A stretch of 64,000 bases of DNA from Isoetes taiwanensis (taxonomy: Eukaryota > Streptophyta > Lycopodiopsida > Isoetales > Isoetaceae), in NCBI GenBank assembly GCA_021234155.1, contig JAJEKV010000030.1, positions 11,098,525 through 11,162,524 of the forward strand. The letters run 5' to 3'. The notes beneath the pieces were generated by a model that worked only from the letters and a program-made list of their open reading frames with translations, had not been told where the DNA came from and made no database searches. Below, piece after piece: positions 12,367-22,515 of the stretch. Each line of letters opens with the position of its first letter. Positions within the stretch are counted from its first letter, which is position 1. The position numbers and the translations under genes were made by a program.

Positions 12367-13060
12367 CAGGGAAAAACATTAAACATACTATATATTTTTT
12401 CATAGAAAATGGTTTGGCTATTTTTCAAAATTTTACACTATTTTATGATATACATTTGGCTAAAGTTAATATTATCATTATGTATTTGGACTTGGCAAAA
12501 AATTTGAATTCAGTACTAGAAAATTTCACTTAGCTATTTTTTATAACTGAACGAAGCAAAAAATATAAATTCTATGGCTTTAGATATATTGTACTACAAT
12601 TACAAATAATAATAAAAAATAAAGGAGATACAATAATATAAAAAAACTTTTAACATAAGCCCATAATATAGCTTATAATATCTATAATTTGAACTACATT
12701 CAATGCAACGACACTTTCTAGATATGGTGATCAAATTGCACTTATCTCTAACCCGTTTAGATGTTATGCAACCAACTCGGGCATCTAAAGAGATATTAGC
12801 CATGTCTTACAATTCCTTTTTGAAGATGCATATGTAGTATATGTAATAGAAATTCACAGTTTGAAAAAATACTATCACTGATGATGGTAGTTGGGGATGT
12901 GTAAAAATTATAATAAGAATTAATTTTCATTTGACTATTAATGATCTAATCTATAACTATTGTAATATAAAGAAAGGCTAATCCCTTTTTCTTTGAAGAA
13001 AATGGGGAAAATAGTTTGGCTAATCCTAAAAAAGTAAAGGAGTACTTGTTTTAACTATGG

Positions 13061-13103
<43 letters not shown>

Positions 13104-13201
13104 TTTAAAGAAATCTCCCTTCATAACATTCGCCGCATAAATTGTCTAGATCCCCTAAAAAATCGCCATTTGGCTATTAATAGCCACTAATTTTTTCCAT
13201 G
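12367..13201 (-). mobile_element. Non-autonomous hAT-type element, copy 2 (835 bp)
   Basis: This is an inverted, nearly identical copy of 5280-6086. Its ends are CAGGGAAAAACATTAAAC and, inverted, CATGGAAAAAATTAGTGG. A perfect 8-bp target duplication, CCTAAACC, flanks it (12359-12366 and 13202-13209). It is longer than copy 1 mainly because of an (AT)n expansion at 13062-13100. The shared short frame (12600-12803, minus) differs from that of copy 1 in one residue and its tail. Confidence 0.92.
13062..13100. repeat. (AT)n microsatellite inside hAT copy 2
   Basis: About 19 uninterrupted AT units, absent at the corresponding position in copy 1 (about 5390), where AAAAATAAAAAATAGCC is found instead. 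Confidence 0.9.
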
Positions 13202-13457
13202 CCTAAACCGTCTCAAGGATGTCGAAAAGGAATTAAATGACGTAGTTGTGCTGTTAAAAGCCATAACGTGGATGATTCTTCGTTGCTATTTTGAATCAGG
13301 AATTGGTAAAATTGAAGCTCTTGACGTCCTCTTATTTAACCTGAAAATAGAGCGTTTTAAAGATCAGGAGGTAGACGTAGTGGCAGTGACAGGGAGTTTG
13401 AAAGAAGAGGCAAAAGTAGCAACAAGGAATTTAGAAAAGTTGGGCAATATGGAAGTG

Positions 13458-13700
13458 GAGGGAACTGGCACACATATTCTGGAAGAGGAAGGAACTAGCT
13501 CACAGATTCTGGAAGAGGAAGGAAGTGGCACACAGATTCTGGAAGAGGAGGGAAGTGGCACACCGATTCTGGAAGAGGAGGGAACTGGCACAGAGGTTCT
13601 TGAAGAAGAGGAAACTCCTACACAAATTCTGGAAGAGGAGGGAACTGCGACACAAATTCTGACAGAGATTTTGCTCCCCACGCAGATTCTTACAGACATT
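13458..13700 (+). repeat. 30-bp minisatellite in coding frame
   Basis: About eight units of a 30-bp repeat (core CACAGATTCTGGAAGAGGA) keep the reading frame, giving an acidic decapeptide repeat. The last two units are diverged (ILTEILLPTQ, ILTDIM). Confidence 0.85.
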
Positions 13701-13739
13701 ATGACATATTTTACAAAATCTGGACTTATTCAAACCTAA

Positions 13740-16301
13740 TAGATATACTTCAAGGATGTCATACTAAGATTATATGTATATTTTAACTCTTGTTGATTTT
13801 AATAATTCTATCAGTTTATCTTTGAATCAAAAGTATGCTAGCTACTAAAGCATAAAATGAATTCCTAGGCTATAATTTCACTTCAATCTAACTCAATTTT
13901 CGTATAAGAATAACTCTGTATGACAAAATGTTGTCGTTTCAGAATATTGAAAGGAAGTTTTAGATTCAAAACAATTAAATGATTATGTTAATGTTGTAAT
14001 AGAAAAATTAGAATAGTCTATTATTGATTGATTTTTTATATAGTTTATTTCGTCAATAATAAACTTCATCATTTAATTAATTTCAACCTAAAACTTTTCT
14101 TAAAATATTTCTAAAAGTGCTAAGAATTTATAACTTATAAAATCCTCATAATAGGTTTAAGTCAATGGCTTATCAAACCATTATATTTCATTTACAAATT
14201 ATCTTGACCGCCAATTTAAATTATTAATCACAATTTTATATTCTTGAAATGTCTAATTTTAAAGAGATTCAAGTGAAAATTAGTTTAGAAAGCGATTTTA
14301 TGCTTTGATAACAATTATATTTCTTATTTAAGTGAAAAATTATACGATTAAAACCTATAAAAATTATTAAAAACAAGAATAGTCAAATGATATATATAAT
14401 GTTATAATGAAATCATTAAAGTGTTATCTAATAAATCTGAATAAGTCCCGATTTTGTTGAATATATTATCATTCTCCCTTACTCCCCTAACAACAGTTGC
14501 CTTGAGCAGAATTTAAGTTCACAAATGCCATTGATGTATATTTGTTGTGTTCTTTTTGTTTCTGCGTTCATATTTTTTATTAGACTTCACTAGTTATTCA
14601 ATAAAATATTTCATTATGGTTCCCTATCCATCAATCGTTTGCATCCAGCCATCTTAATGCTAGTTTTAATTGCCTAGCTTTTGTATTTGTATTTGTAAGT
14701 GTAGACCTGCCATTGTAGATTACATCCACTTCCAAATTTGTAAATGTATCTGTTGATGGATTGATAAAGAAAATAGCCCCTCTGCAAATCGAACTGAGTA
14801 AAATCCATTAAGCTTAAAAGAATAAAACCTGTTAGCTCTCTCAACTAATATAATTAGACTTCAGACCTCACTTTGCAAGAAAATTTGCTCCAGATCTACA
14901 TAATATTTATCTCTTATCTCTATTTTTTGCCATTTAAGGCACCTAAGCTTATTTGATCTTCCAAAATTCTTGATGCGATTTGAAGAGCAAAAACAGAAAA
15001 CAGAGCTCTGGCAACAACAGCTTAAACCTGGTAGTTAAATCTGATATTCAAATTGCATATAACTGAATAACTGACTGAAGCTACTGCCAGATGGAACTGC
15101 ACTGAAGCCACTGCCAGATGGTGCCCTGCAAGATGGAACTGGAGCTAAAGCTCGGATATGTACCCTAGTTGTCTCGTACTGTCAATTAATCAGAATGGCA
15201 AGCAGACCCTTGTTAGAAACAAAACAGGAAAACTCGAATATAAGCAAAATGGCAAGCTCTACTTAATCATTCTTAAACATAACATTGAGCATATATGCAA
15301 TGAAGTGAAAACTAAACGCAATGTTTTAGACTGGTCAATCTAAAGTCAAGAAAGCAGGGAAGCTGCAAGTTATTGTCTGTATGTCCTGATCCCAAAAGAC
15401 CTTGGCTTGCAATAAAACAGAGCCATCGAATAAGACACCGTGGACACTCTCGCATTAGTTCAAAGTCATAGATTATTTGGATAGAAGCCCACTTTCAAAT
15501 CACAAATATCAAAGCCTAGTTTTCAGGAGAAAGAAAGTGAGTTTTATGCACGAATAGTGTATATGCATTGGAGTTTGATGCACATGACATTCTGTCATTT
15601 CTTTTTATAGATTTTGTGATCTAATTTGTGAATACAGACTTGTTTGATTTTGAAGTGGAGTATTCTTAAGTAACAAGAATTGCATGTTGTAGACATATCT
15701 TACAGAGAGAATGCAAAAACAACCAGAAGGAAAAAACAGATGATTTTGATGCAATACTATTTACAAGGTCATGGGTTATAACTAACATCCATGCTAAAGG
15801 CCACTGTATTTATTACAATGGCCTATACTTAGTCATGTTTTCCATGTCTGTCAAGCCATTCAGAAGTAAAGCACTTCTAGATGCTGCATTTTATGTGTGG
15901 CCTTGTGGATTGGCAAAACTTAATGGGGGTGGTTACGAGTTGGCCAGACTATTTGATGGTCCAATAACCAGAACTGCATAAGATAATGCCAATTACGTTA
16001 CTGGCAAACCCTAGTGGTGGCTACCAGTTGGCCAGACTCATTGATGTTCCAATAACCAGCATAAGGTCATGCAAATCACATTACTTTCTGCCATTTTTTA
16101 AAGCCTTTTTTTGTTTTGTTTTGTTTTATTTGATACATGTTTGATGTTCATGATTTTGTTATATATAACAGAATCATAAGAGGTTCTGAAAGGAATAAAT
16201 GTCAGCAGATGGGTGCTATTTATGTCATATTATGGTCACCAGATTTCATTATCAGGAGGGCTGAATTACCTCCCCCCTGAATTATCCGGCCTAAACACCG
16301 A
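13740..16301. other. AT-rich non-coding stretch with short duplications
   Basis: No gene seen. There is a local duplication at about 15065-15145 (CTGCCAGATGG repeats) and a roughly 100-bp tandem duplication at about 15925-16076 (GAGTTGGCCAGACTATTTGAT / CAGTTGGCCAGACTCATTGAT, each followed by TCCAATAACCAG). Confidence 0.5.
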
Positions 16302-17656
16302 TTGTACTATCCCCCTCCTCCTCCCTTCCTGGAAGAATCCGGCCCCCCTCTTCTGCATCTGCACCTGATTCCATGCATCTGATTCTATTTTGTTTTGTCG
16401 CTCACAATAGGAAGTGTTTTATCCACACTAAAATTATTCACCTAAATCAACCTACCCCATCTAATTTTATTATAATTAAACCGACCTACCACATTTAATT
16501 TCTTGCTGATTAGTAAATCTAACCCAAATACTATAGACAAAAAAATTTAAATGCAATAAGCCCTATAAAATAGAGTCATTCATGACTCAAATTCACTCAT
16601 AACCATCATGGCTTCCTCTCTAACAAATTATCGTCTCTGTTTCAACAATGCCCCTATAGAGCCTATGAGTCTAAGAGAATTGCATGAACACACTTCCTCA
16701 TTGGAAGATGCAATTTCATTTTGCATTGAGATAGGTCTGTTGCCAGAGGAACAAGTTTGCGAGTTGTGTGATCAGCAAATGATGAAATTGAGGCGTGACA
16801 ATGGTCGAACGGACAAGTTCAAATGGAAGTGCACTCAATGTGACAGAACATGTAGTCTAAGATCAGGTACTTGGTTTGCTGGTACCAAACTGACGTGGCA
16901 GCAGATGTTGGAGCTAATGTACTGTTGGTCGATCAAGCTACAGGTTTGTCAGACAATGGATCGGTGTGATGTATCCGAAAAAACTGCTTGTGATTGGTAT
17001 AATCTTTGTCGTGACTTATGTCACGATACATTTGTACACACTTCTAGTAAGATAAGTGGTCCTACGAAAATTGTAGAGATAGACGAGAGCAAGCTTGGAA
17101 AAAAAAACATACAATAAGGTTAAAAGAGTAGAGGGTCAATGGGTGTTTGGTGGAATAGAGAGAGGATCGGATAACATGTTTCTTGTTGATGTTCCGGACA
17201 GGAAAAAGGAGATGCTTACTGATATAATCTATCAGTATATTAAGCCCGGCACAACTATATTGTCCGATTGTTGGGTCGGGTATGATACGGAATGGCTTGA
17301 GCAGCCCCAGCTTAATCATTACACAGTTAATCATTCGAAATTCTTTGTTGATCCTGAAATAGGAGTGCACACAATATAATAGAGTCTACATGGGCGCAGT
17401 GAAGAAGGCACTGCCTAGATACGGTACATGTAAAGACCACTATGATAGTTATTTCGAGCAATATATATGGCGTAGAAAATTTGTTGGTTCTGGGAATGCA
17501 TTCCAGAAGTTATGTGAATGCATCAGAATGTATTACAATCCTCATTATAATTAAATTTATAAACAGTGTTAATAATTTGTTTTAAAAGACTTATTTTTGG
17601 TATCTTTCATAATTCATCAGGGGGGGCGGATTCTTCCCCCGGGGGGGATAATACAA
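16302..17656 (+). mobile_element. Merlin-type DNA transposon (IS1595 superfamily)
   Basis: The left end reads TTGTACTATCCCCC...GGAAGAATCCGGCCCCCCT (16302-16349). The inverted right end reads TTGTATTATCCCCCC...GGGGGAAGAATCCGCCCCCC (17656-17620). These imperfect terminal repeats enclose a single transposase gene. Merlin elements normally leave an 8-9 bp duplication; none is evident here, so the outer border may lie a little further out (similar GC-rich motifs occur at 16255-16290). Confidence 0.65.
16608..17554 (+). pseudogene. Merlin / IS1595-like DDE transposase, frameshifted
   Basis: Starts at an ATG (MASSLTNYRL) and ends at TAA 17552-17554, about 315 codons if continuous. An N-terminal zinc-ribbon (CELCDQQ ... 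CTQCDRTC, about 16770-16855) is followed by helix-turn-helix-like DVSEKTACDWYNLCRD and the catalytic core: first Asp in IVEIDESKLG (about 17082), second in TILSDCWVGYD (about 17270), and the Glu in IIESTW (about 17378). The C-terminus reads NAFQKLCECIRMYYNPHYN. Three single-base losses break the frame: in the A run at 17099-17107, near 17360, and near 17397. All catalytic residues survive, so inactivation looks recent or could be sequence error. Known for the family: cut-and-paste transposition with 8-9 bp duplications. Confidence 0.85.
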
Positions 17657-18320
17657 GCTAGCCGCAGCAAGAATGCCAATAATAACTACAATCCGTTCCA
17701 TACTTCAAGATTGGAACAAACAACTGCTAACATCCAGAATATCTTCTAGGGCTTGGCTTCTGCAGTTCCTCCTGGATAATTAATAAAGTCTAGTAGTTCT
17801 CTTTCTTCATACTATCTTATTAATCAACCAAGCAAGCAAATAATCATCACGTGATGATTGGACTTGCATGTTGGGAATATAAATATATGAAGCAGTCCAA
17901 ACATAATGATATAGGCACAAACATACAAGGTCAAAGCGCACTTATTTCTGTAATGCAGATAGACATGGATGTCTGGACATACGAGCGAAAATTTCATTTC
18001 ACTGCATGTGTAGTTCATGTATATACAAAAACGATCTCCGCAACACAAATTCAAACTAGTACAAAACTGACAAACTGTGCATGAAATGCTCGAACATCAA
18101 GGGAGCTATTGAATGCTTTACGATGATGACACTTGTCCAAAGATGCCGCCGATAGACTTGGTAGTAAAAAACTTCACAAGTACCTCTACTAAGAAAGGCA
18201 ATTGTGTAAAAGAGCGCCTCCCAAGTTCAAAACTTCAAACTGTAAACAACACCTTTCAAACTTCTAACAATAAATGAGATATCTGTCTGTGTGTCTAATT
18301 TGTTTAAATTCTAACTTTGC
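17657..18320. other. No gene recognised
   Basis: No domain, repeat or RNA gene seen in this stretch. Confidence 0.45.
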
Positions 18321-18575
18321 TTACTCGCAATAACTTAAATGCTCCTTAATAGTTAGAGCATAACCATCGAGTTTGCATTTCCCCTTCAACATTTTCAGTT
18401 GAGAAGTATCAACCAACTTTAAGGTGTCATCAGGCCTGTTACGAAATTCACGTAATGGTCACCAATCCCAGGCTTAAGTCCTCCAAATTGCAAAGAACCT
18501 TTTATAATGTCATAATGAACCAGAACTAGTTTTTCCAAAAACAAGTCAACTGTAAAGGTAATAGACAATTCAACT
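18321..18575 (-). pseudogene. Unrecognised C-terminal coding fragment
   Basis: The minus strand reads ELSITFTVDLFLEKLVLVHY and GSLQFGGLKPGIGDHYVNF, then after a one-base shift RPDDTLKLVDTSQLKMLKGK ending ALTIKEHLSYCE and TAA (18321-18323). Composition is strongly protein-like. It lies on the same strand as the F-box pseudogene and just across the LINE insertion, so it may be that gene's former 3' end, but I do not recognise a domain. Confidence 0.4.
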
Positions 18576-18604
18576 GGTTCTCACGCACGTTAAGCTGGCA
18601 CACT

Positions 18605-19265
18605 ATCAACAGCAAGTCAATCCTAGGCTCACGAGAGGCCCACACCAGTACTTATACACCCATTTGCCCATGAAGAAGCACAGACTTATAGCTTCCATTC
18701 GCACGGGTGCACATCGTCTCCGCACTGAGACAGGATGTTGGGCTCGGGAAGCACGGGAGGACAGACTTTGCCAGTGTTGCCACCAGGGCGCCATTGAAGA
18801 TGAATGTCATGCCCTCCAGCTCTGCCCAGCATTTGCCCATATTCGAGCACGGTATGTTCGATTACTAGTGCCTGGCCAGCCGTTGCATGAGTTGTTGAAT
18901 ACGACGTCAGTGGGCTTGTTGGGGTCATACCTCTAGGTGGTTATGGATGCACGAACTCAGTTGTGTCCTCTGGGACAGTATATTGAACTGTCCTATACAA
19001 TTGTACAGTGTACCAGCATACTTATTACTGCTAAGATTTTTCCCTCAAAAACCCTTCGGGGCGGGGGGTTTTTTCATCCTGACAGTAATACGCTTGCTGC
19101 TCTCTTTTTGTTTGGGTCCCATAGGCCAATTGGTCTCCGTGGATGATAAAAATCTATACTATTCTATTCTATTCTATTCTATTCTATTCTATTCTATTCT
19201 ATTCTATTCTATTCTATTCTATTCTATTCTATTCTATTCTATTCTATTCTATTCTATTCTCTATT
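18605..19265 (+). mobile_element. 5'-truncated LINE: ORF2 C-terminus, 3' UTR and (ATTCT)n tail
   Basis: A frame from about 18612 to the stop at 18934-18936 reads KKHRLIASIRTGAHRLRTET and then CQCCHQGAIEDECHALQLCP. This is the C-terminal cysteine motif (CxxC...ExxxHxxxxC) that follows the reverse transcriptase in many plant LINEs. The 3' UTR (18937-19150) holds the hairpin at 19014-19100 and ends GGTCTCCGTGGATGATAAAA. It is followed by about 22 ATTCT units instead of poly(A). The tail abuts the truncated F-box reading frame. No terminal duplication could be found because the 5' junction is unclear. Confidence 0.75.
19151..19265 (+). repeat. (ATTCT)n microsatellite, LINE tail
   Basis: About 22 near-perfect pentamers directly after the LINE 3' end motif. 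The same motif precedes (ATTCT)n at 62148-62191 and (CCTT)n at 63838-63864 (both minus strand). Confidence 0.92.
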
Positions 19266-20140
19266 CTTTGAAAGGTCCGAAACGCACCAACCTTGCGTCC
19301 AATCCCTTTTGTGCGAAGAAAGCCTTGAAATCAAGTTCAGCCATCAAGACCCACTGGATGACACCATTGCAACAAGAATTTCCCTTCCAAAGAGTGAGGA
19401 CACACCAAGATGGATATGTAATTAGTATCAACCCCTGCTTGTAACAAACAAAATCTTCCTCTCGTGTTGTCTCTGGTGGAACATACTTCAGCAGATTCTA
19501 CTTATCTTGCGTAAAATCATATAAAGCTATCTTCTCTTCTCTATAGTTGCATTCAAATGCAGAATGATACATGATTTCGTTGCCAACAGCAGCTTCCCAA
19601 TCTAATGCAAGTCCCTTGGTCCAAGAGTCTATTTTTGAATCATATACTTGGGTACGGACAATTCCGTCTATATAAGATATAAGTATAGCCAATATCTTAT
19701 AAGAAGGTGGAGATGAAGATGCATCTACATGTAGAGAAACTATGGAGAATTTTGAATGAGGAACGGCAATAGTTTTCCAAGCATTTTTTAATGAATTTCC
19801 TACCACAAGAGTCTCTTCCGTCAGATGTTTTAAACAAATCAGACCTGCCTTTCCAAATCTAGTTACGTGGTAATCAGTTATCGTCATTTCCAAGACTTGG
19901 TTATAACTATCATAATTGCAACATAACTTTTTGGGTCCATAATGAACTAAAGTTTTCATGTTGTTCCATGGCCGGTATTGAAGCTTTGCAAGAGATTCCG
20001 AGAACAAAATCATATTTTTCTCACTTTTTGCGCACAAGCAAATACGAGCGGAAGGCATCTGCACAGCTCAACCATGCCAAAGTTAGTACCTGGACATCAT
20101 CAGGAAGTAGGTCCCAGCATTTAATCAAGCTCCGTTCCAT
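19261..20140 (-). pseudogene. F-box protein gene, truncated by the LINE
   Basis: ATG at 20140-20138 opens MERSLIKCWDLLPDDVQVLT and then LAWLSCADAFRSYLL, an F-box (the SKP1-binding motif of SCF ubiquitin ligases). One base shift near 20035 leads into SEKNMILFSESLAKLQYRPW and a 188-residue region with the repeated strands expected of an F-box-associated propeller (KTIAVPHSKFSIVSLHV, AILISYIDGIVRTQVYDSK). An in-frame TAG at 19500-19498 interrupts it, but the same frame stays open to 19263 (KYVPPETTREEDF ... KAFFAQKGLDARLVRFGP). It then stops exactly at the LINE (ATTCT)n tail. One frameshift, one nonsense codon and the insertion make it a pseudogene. A foldback element lies just upstream of the ATG. 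Confidence 0.7.
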
Positions 20141-20191
20141 TGCTGCCCCAGCTCCCGCTACCGCCTCTGATAGTGCTTTGGTTTTTTAAAA

Positions 20192-20330
20192 GGAGTAATT
20201 TGAGTAAGCTTAAAATTTCTTGTGGAACTTTTGGGCTCACCTGGCAGGTCAAGAGCAGCGGAGCTGCTAGTGGCACCGCCAGGTCTGCTCAAAATTTCCA
20301 CAAGAAATTTTATGCTCACTCAAATTCTCC
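20192..20330. mobile_element. Foldback MITE-like inverted repeat
   Basis: Left arm AATTTGAGTAAGCTTAAAAT then TTCTTGTGGAACTTTTGGGC; the inverted right arm reads AATTTGAGTGAGCATAAAAT then TTCTTGTGGAAATTTTGAGC. The two arms of about 55 bp surround a short GC-rich centre (CACCTGGC ... GCCAGGTC). It sits about 50-190 bp upstream of the F-box ATG. No target duplication recognised. Confidence 0.7.
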
Positions 20331-20563
20331 AACGAAATTTTAACCACCATCAAATTTTGAAGAGATCTTGCCCATTCTTGAAGAGATCTTGATACACGAA
20401 AAGAAGGAACGCTCAAGAGGAAAGCCGATGTTGGAAAACAAGAATTCATGGAATATAAAGCTGAAAAAAAGTCTCATGGGAAAAAAATAGACATTCCAAG
20501 AAGGTCCGTCTTCTCGAGGATGATGGTTCTACGTTGCCGTAGAACCATTGCAATCTATATATA
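20331..20563. other. No gene; local repeats
   Basis: Contains a duplicated GAAGAGATCTTG motif and a short inverted repeat GGTTCTACG ... CGTAGAACC (20525-20547). Nothing coding. Confidence 0.45.
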
Positions 20564-20591
20564 CTAGTAATAGTGCCCAGCGTTGCTGGGC
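20564..20591 (-). mobile_element. Helitron 3' terminus (minus orientation)
   Basis: On the minus strand: hairpin GCCCAGCAACGCTGGGC, then ACTATTA, then CTAG, followed by T. That is the canonical Helitron 3' end (short palindrome about ten bases before CTRR, inserted 5' of a T). A second, decayed hairpin of the same kind lies at about 20662-20678. The 5' TC end would lie to the right, possibly beyond the polypyrimidine tract, and was not identified. Confidence 0.7.
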
Positions 20592-20694
20592 ATAATGGGA
20601 GCCTGTGTGGATGGAAACCTATTCAGCCTAGACTTCTTTTCATAAATCATATAATAGAAACCAAGCCCAGTGTTGCTGAGCTATAATAAATTTT

Positions 20695-22515
20695 TGTGCA
20701 TTTAATACCCTTTTCTTTTCCTTTGCTTTTCGCTCTATCCCCTGTTTTCGCTTTTTCCTCATTATCCTACATACTTTCCTTTTTCCTTTTCTTTTTTTTT
20801 CTATTTTTTATTTTTCTCACAGGTTATCTTTTTCCCTTCTCCCCTTTTTCCTTTTTTTAGCCCCCTTCGCCCTCCCCTTCCCTTTCCTTTCCCTTTCCCC
20901 TTTTTCCCTTTCCCTTTTCCTTCCCATTTCCCTTTTTTTCTGATAGGCTTTTTCTCTTCCCTTTTCATCTTTTTCTCGCCCTTCCCATTTTTCCCTTTCC
21001 TTTTTCTCTTTCTTTTCATTTTCTCTTTCCCTTTTTCCATGCCCCTTTTTCTTCTCTCTTCCCCACATATTTGTGTGGCCCGTTTCTTCCTTTCCCCACC
21101 ATCTTCCTCTTTATCCTGTGCTCTTTTTCCCATCTATTTTTGCCATTTTCCTCTCCCCTTTTCCTCGTGTCTTTTTTCCCTTCCCTTCCCCGCTTTCCGG
21201 TTCCCTTTTCTTTTTTCCTTCTCCTTCCTCTTTCATCCCTATCCCACCCTTTCGCTTTTCTCCGTGCCCTTTTTCCCTTTTCCTTTTCTCATTCCTTTTC
21301 ATTTTTCGCTTTCCCTTTCCCTTTTCTTATGCCTCTTCCCATTCACACTTCTCCATCTATTTTATGTGCCCCTTTTCTTTTTTTTTCCCTCTTCCTCCGC
21401 CTTTTCCCTCTTCTACTTTTCCCTTTTCTTTTTTTTTCCCCCTTTCCCATGCTCTTTTTCCCGTCCTTTTGTCCCTTTCCTCACCCTTTCCCTCTTCCCT
21501 TTTTTCTCGTGCCCTTTTCCCCTTCCTCTTTTCCTTTTTTTCTATTTCTTGCGCTCCACCCTTTTCTTTTTTCGCTTTTCCTCCTTTTCCCACCCTTTCC
21601 CTCTTTCCTTTTTGTCAGTGCCTTTTTATCTTCCTCTTTTCCCTCTCTTTTTCTTTTCCCCCTTCCCTGTCCCTTTTCTAATGCCATTTTCCCCTTTCCT
21701 TCCTTACCTTTTCTTTCTAATATTTTCCCTTCCTTTTTTCGATGCCCTATTTTCGCTTCCCTTTCATCTTTATTCACCATTTTCTGCTTCCCCTTTTTTG
21801 CATGCCCTTTCCCCTTTTTTTGCATGCCCTTTTTTTAGGTTCCCTTTTCCCATTTCCATCTCCCTTTTTCTTTTTTTTCTTTCCCTTTCTCTCATCCCAT
21901 GCGCTTTGTTCGTCCCCTTCTTTCCACCCTTTTCTTGTTCTTCTTTTCCCCTCCCTTTTCCCCTTTCGATTTCCTTTTTTCCATGCTATTTTCCCCTTCC
22001 CTTTTCCTCTTTCCTCACCTTTTCTCTCTAACCTTTTCCCTTACTCTTTTTGATGCTCTCTTTTCACTTCTCTTTTCCTCTTTCTTCACCCTTTCCACTT
22101 TCTCTTTTGCCCCTTTCCTCATGCCCTTTTTCCAGGTTCCCTTTTCTTTCTTCCATCTCCCTTTTTCTTTTTTCCTTGCCCTTTCCCTTTTCCCATGTTC
22201 TTTATTCGTTCCCTTCTTTCCACCCTTTTCCCTTACCTTTTTTCTTCTTTTTCCACCCTTTCCTTCTTCCCTTTTTTCCGTTGCCCTTTTTCCCTTCCCT
22301 TTCTCCCTCTCTATTTTTATTATTTTTTTCATTTTCCCTTCCTTTTTTTCCCTTTCTTTGTCCTTTTCCTCTTCCCCTTTTTCCCATGCCCTTTTTCCCT
22401 TTCCCTTTCCCTTTCCCTTTCCCTTTTCCCTTTCCCTTTCCCTTTCCCTTTCCCTTTCCCTTTCCCTTTCCCTTTTACTCGTGCCTTTCCTTCCCTTTCA
22501 TTTTCCGTTTCCCTT
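20695..22515 (+). repeat. 1.8-kb homopyrimidine (C/T) tract
   Basis: The plus strand is almost purely C and T, built from degenerate CCCTTTT / TTTTCCC units with occasional A or G. Between about 22394 and 22475 it becomes nearly perfect (CCCTTT)n. The long open frames on both strands are low-complexity artefacts (Phe/Ser/Pro/Leu on plus, Lys/Glu/Gly/Arg on minus) and are not genes. Such tracts can form intramolecular triplexes; that is general knowledge, not shown here. Confidence 0.95.

Larger units (their letters stand above)
12255..13739 (+). pseudogene. Exon with acidic decapeptide repeats, split by hAT copy 2
   Basis: Frame 12255-12366 joins 13210-13739 once the hAT element and one copy of its duplication are removed: codons LSCLN run straight into RLKDVEKELND. 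The joined frame has about 214 codons. It begins with a hydrophobic stretch (FSIALTLSFALTFLSCL), continues with a coiled-coil-like segment, and ends in about eight repeats of the type ILEEEGxGTQ coded by a 30-bp minisatellite (13458-13700), then a TAA stop. There is no ATG before the junction, so it may be a downstream exon; AG at 12265-12266 is a possible acceptor. Family not recognised. The insertion should destroy the product unless the element is spliced out. Confidence 0.5.

Noticed and set aside
13458-13700. CRISPR-like spaced repeat array
   Set aside because: The 30-bp units are directly adjacent with no unique spacers and keep one coding frame; this is a eukaryotic minisatellite.
18947-19444. 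165-codon plus-strand frame
   Set aside because: Its middle is the (ATTCT)n tail read as YSILF repeats, and its ends are LINE 3' UTR and antisense of the F-box remnant.
22394-22475. Telomere-like repeat
   Set aside because: The unit is CCCTTT, not the plant telomere unit CCCTAAA, and it is the purest end of the long polypyrimidine tract.
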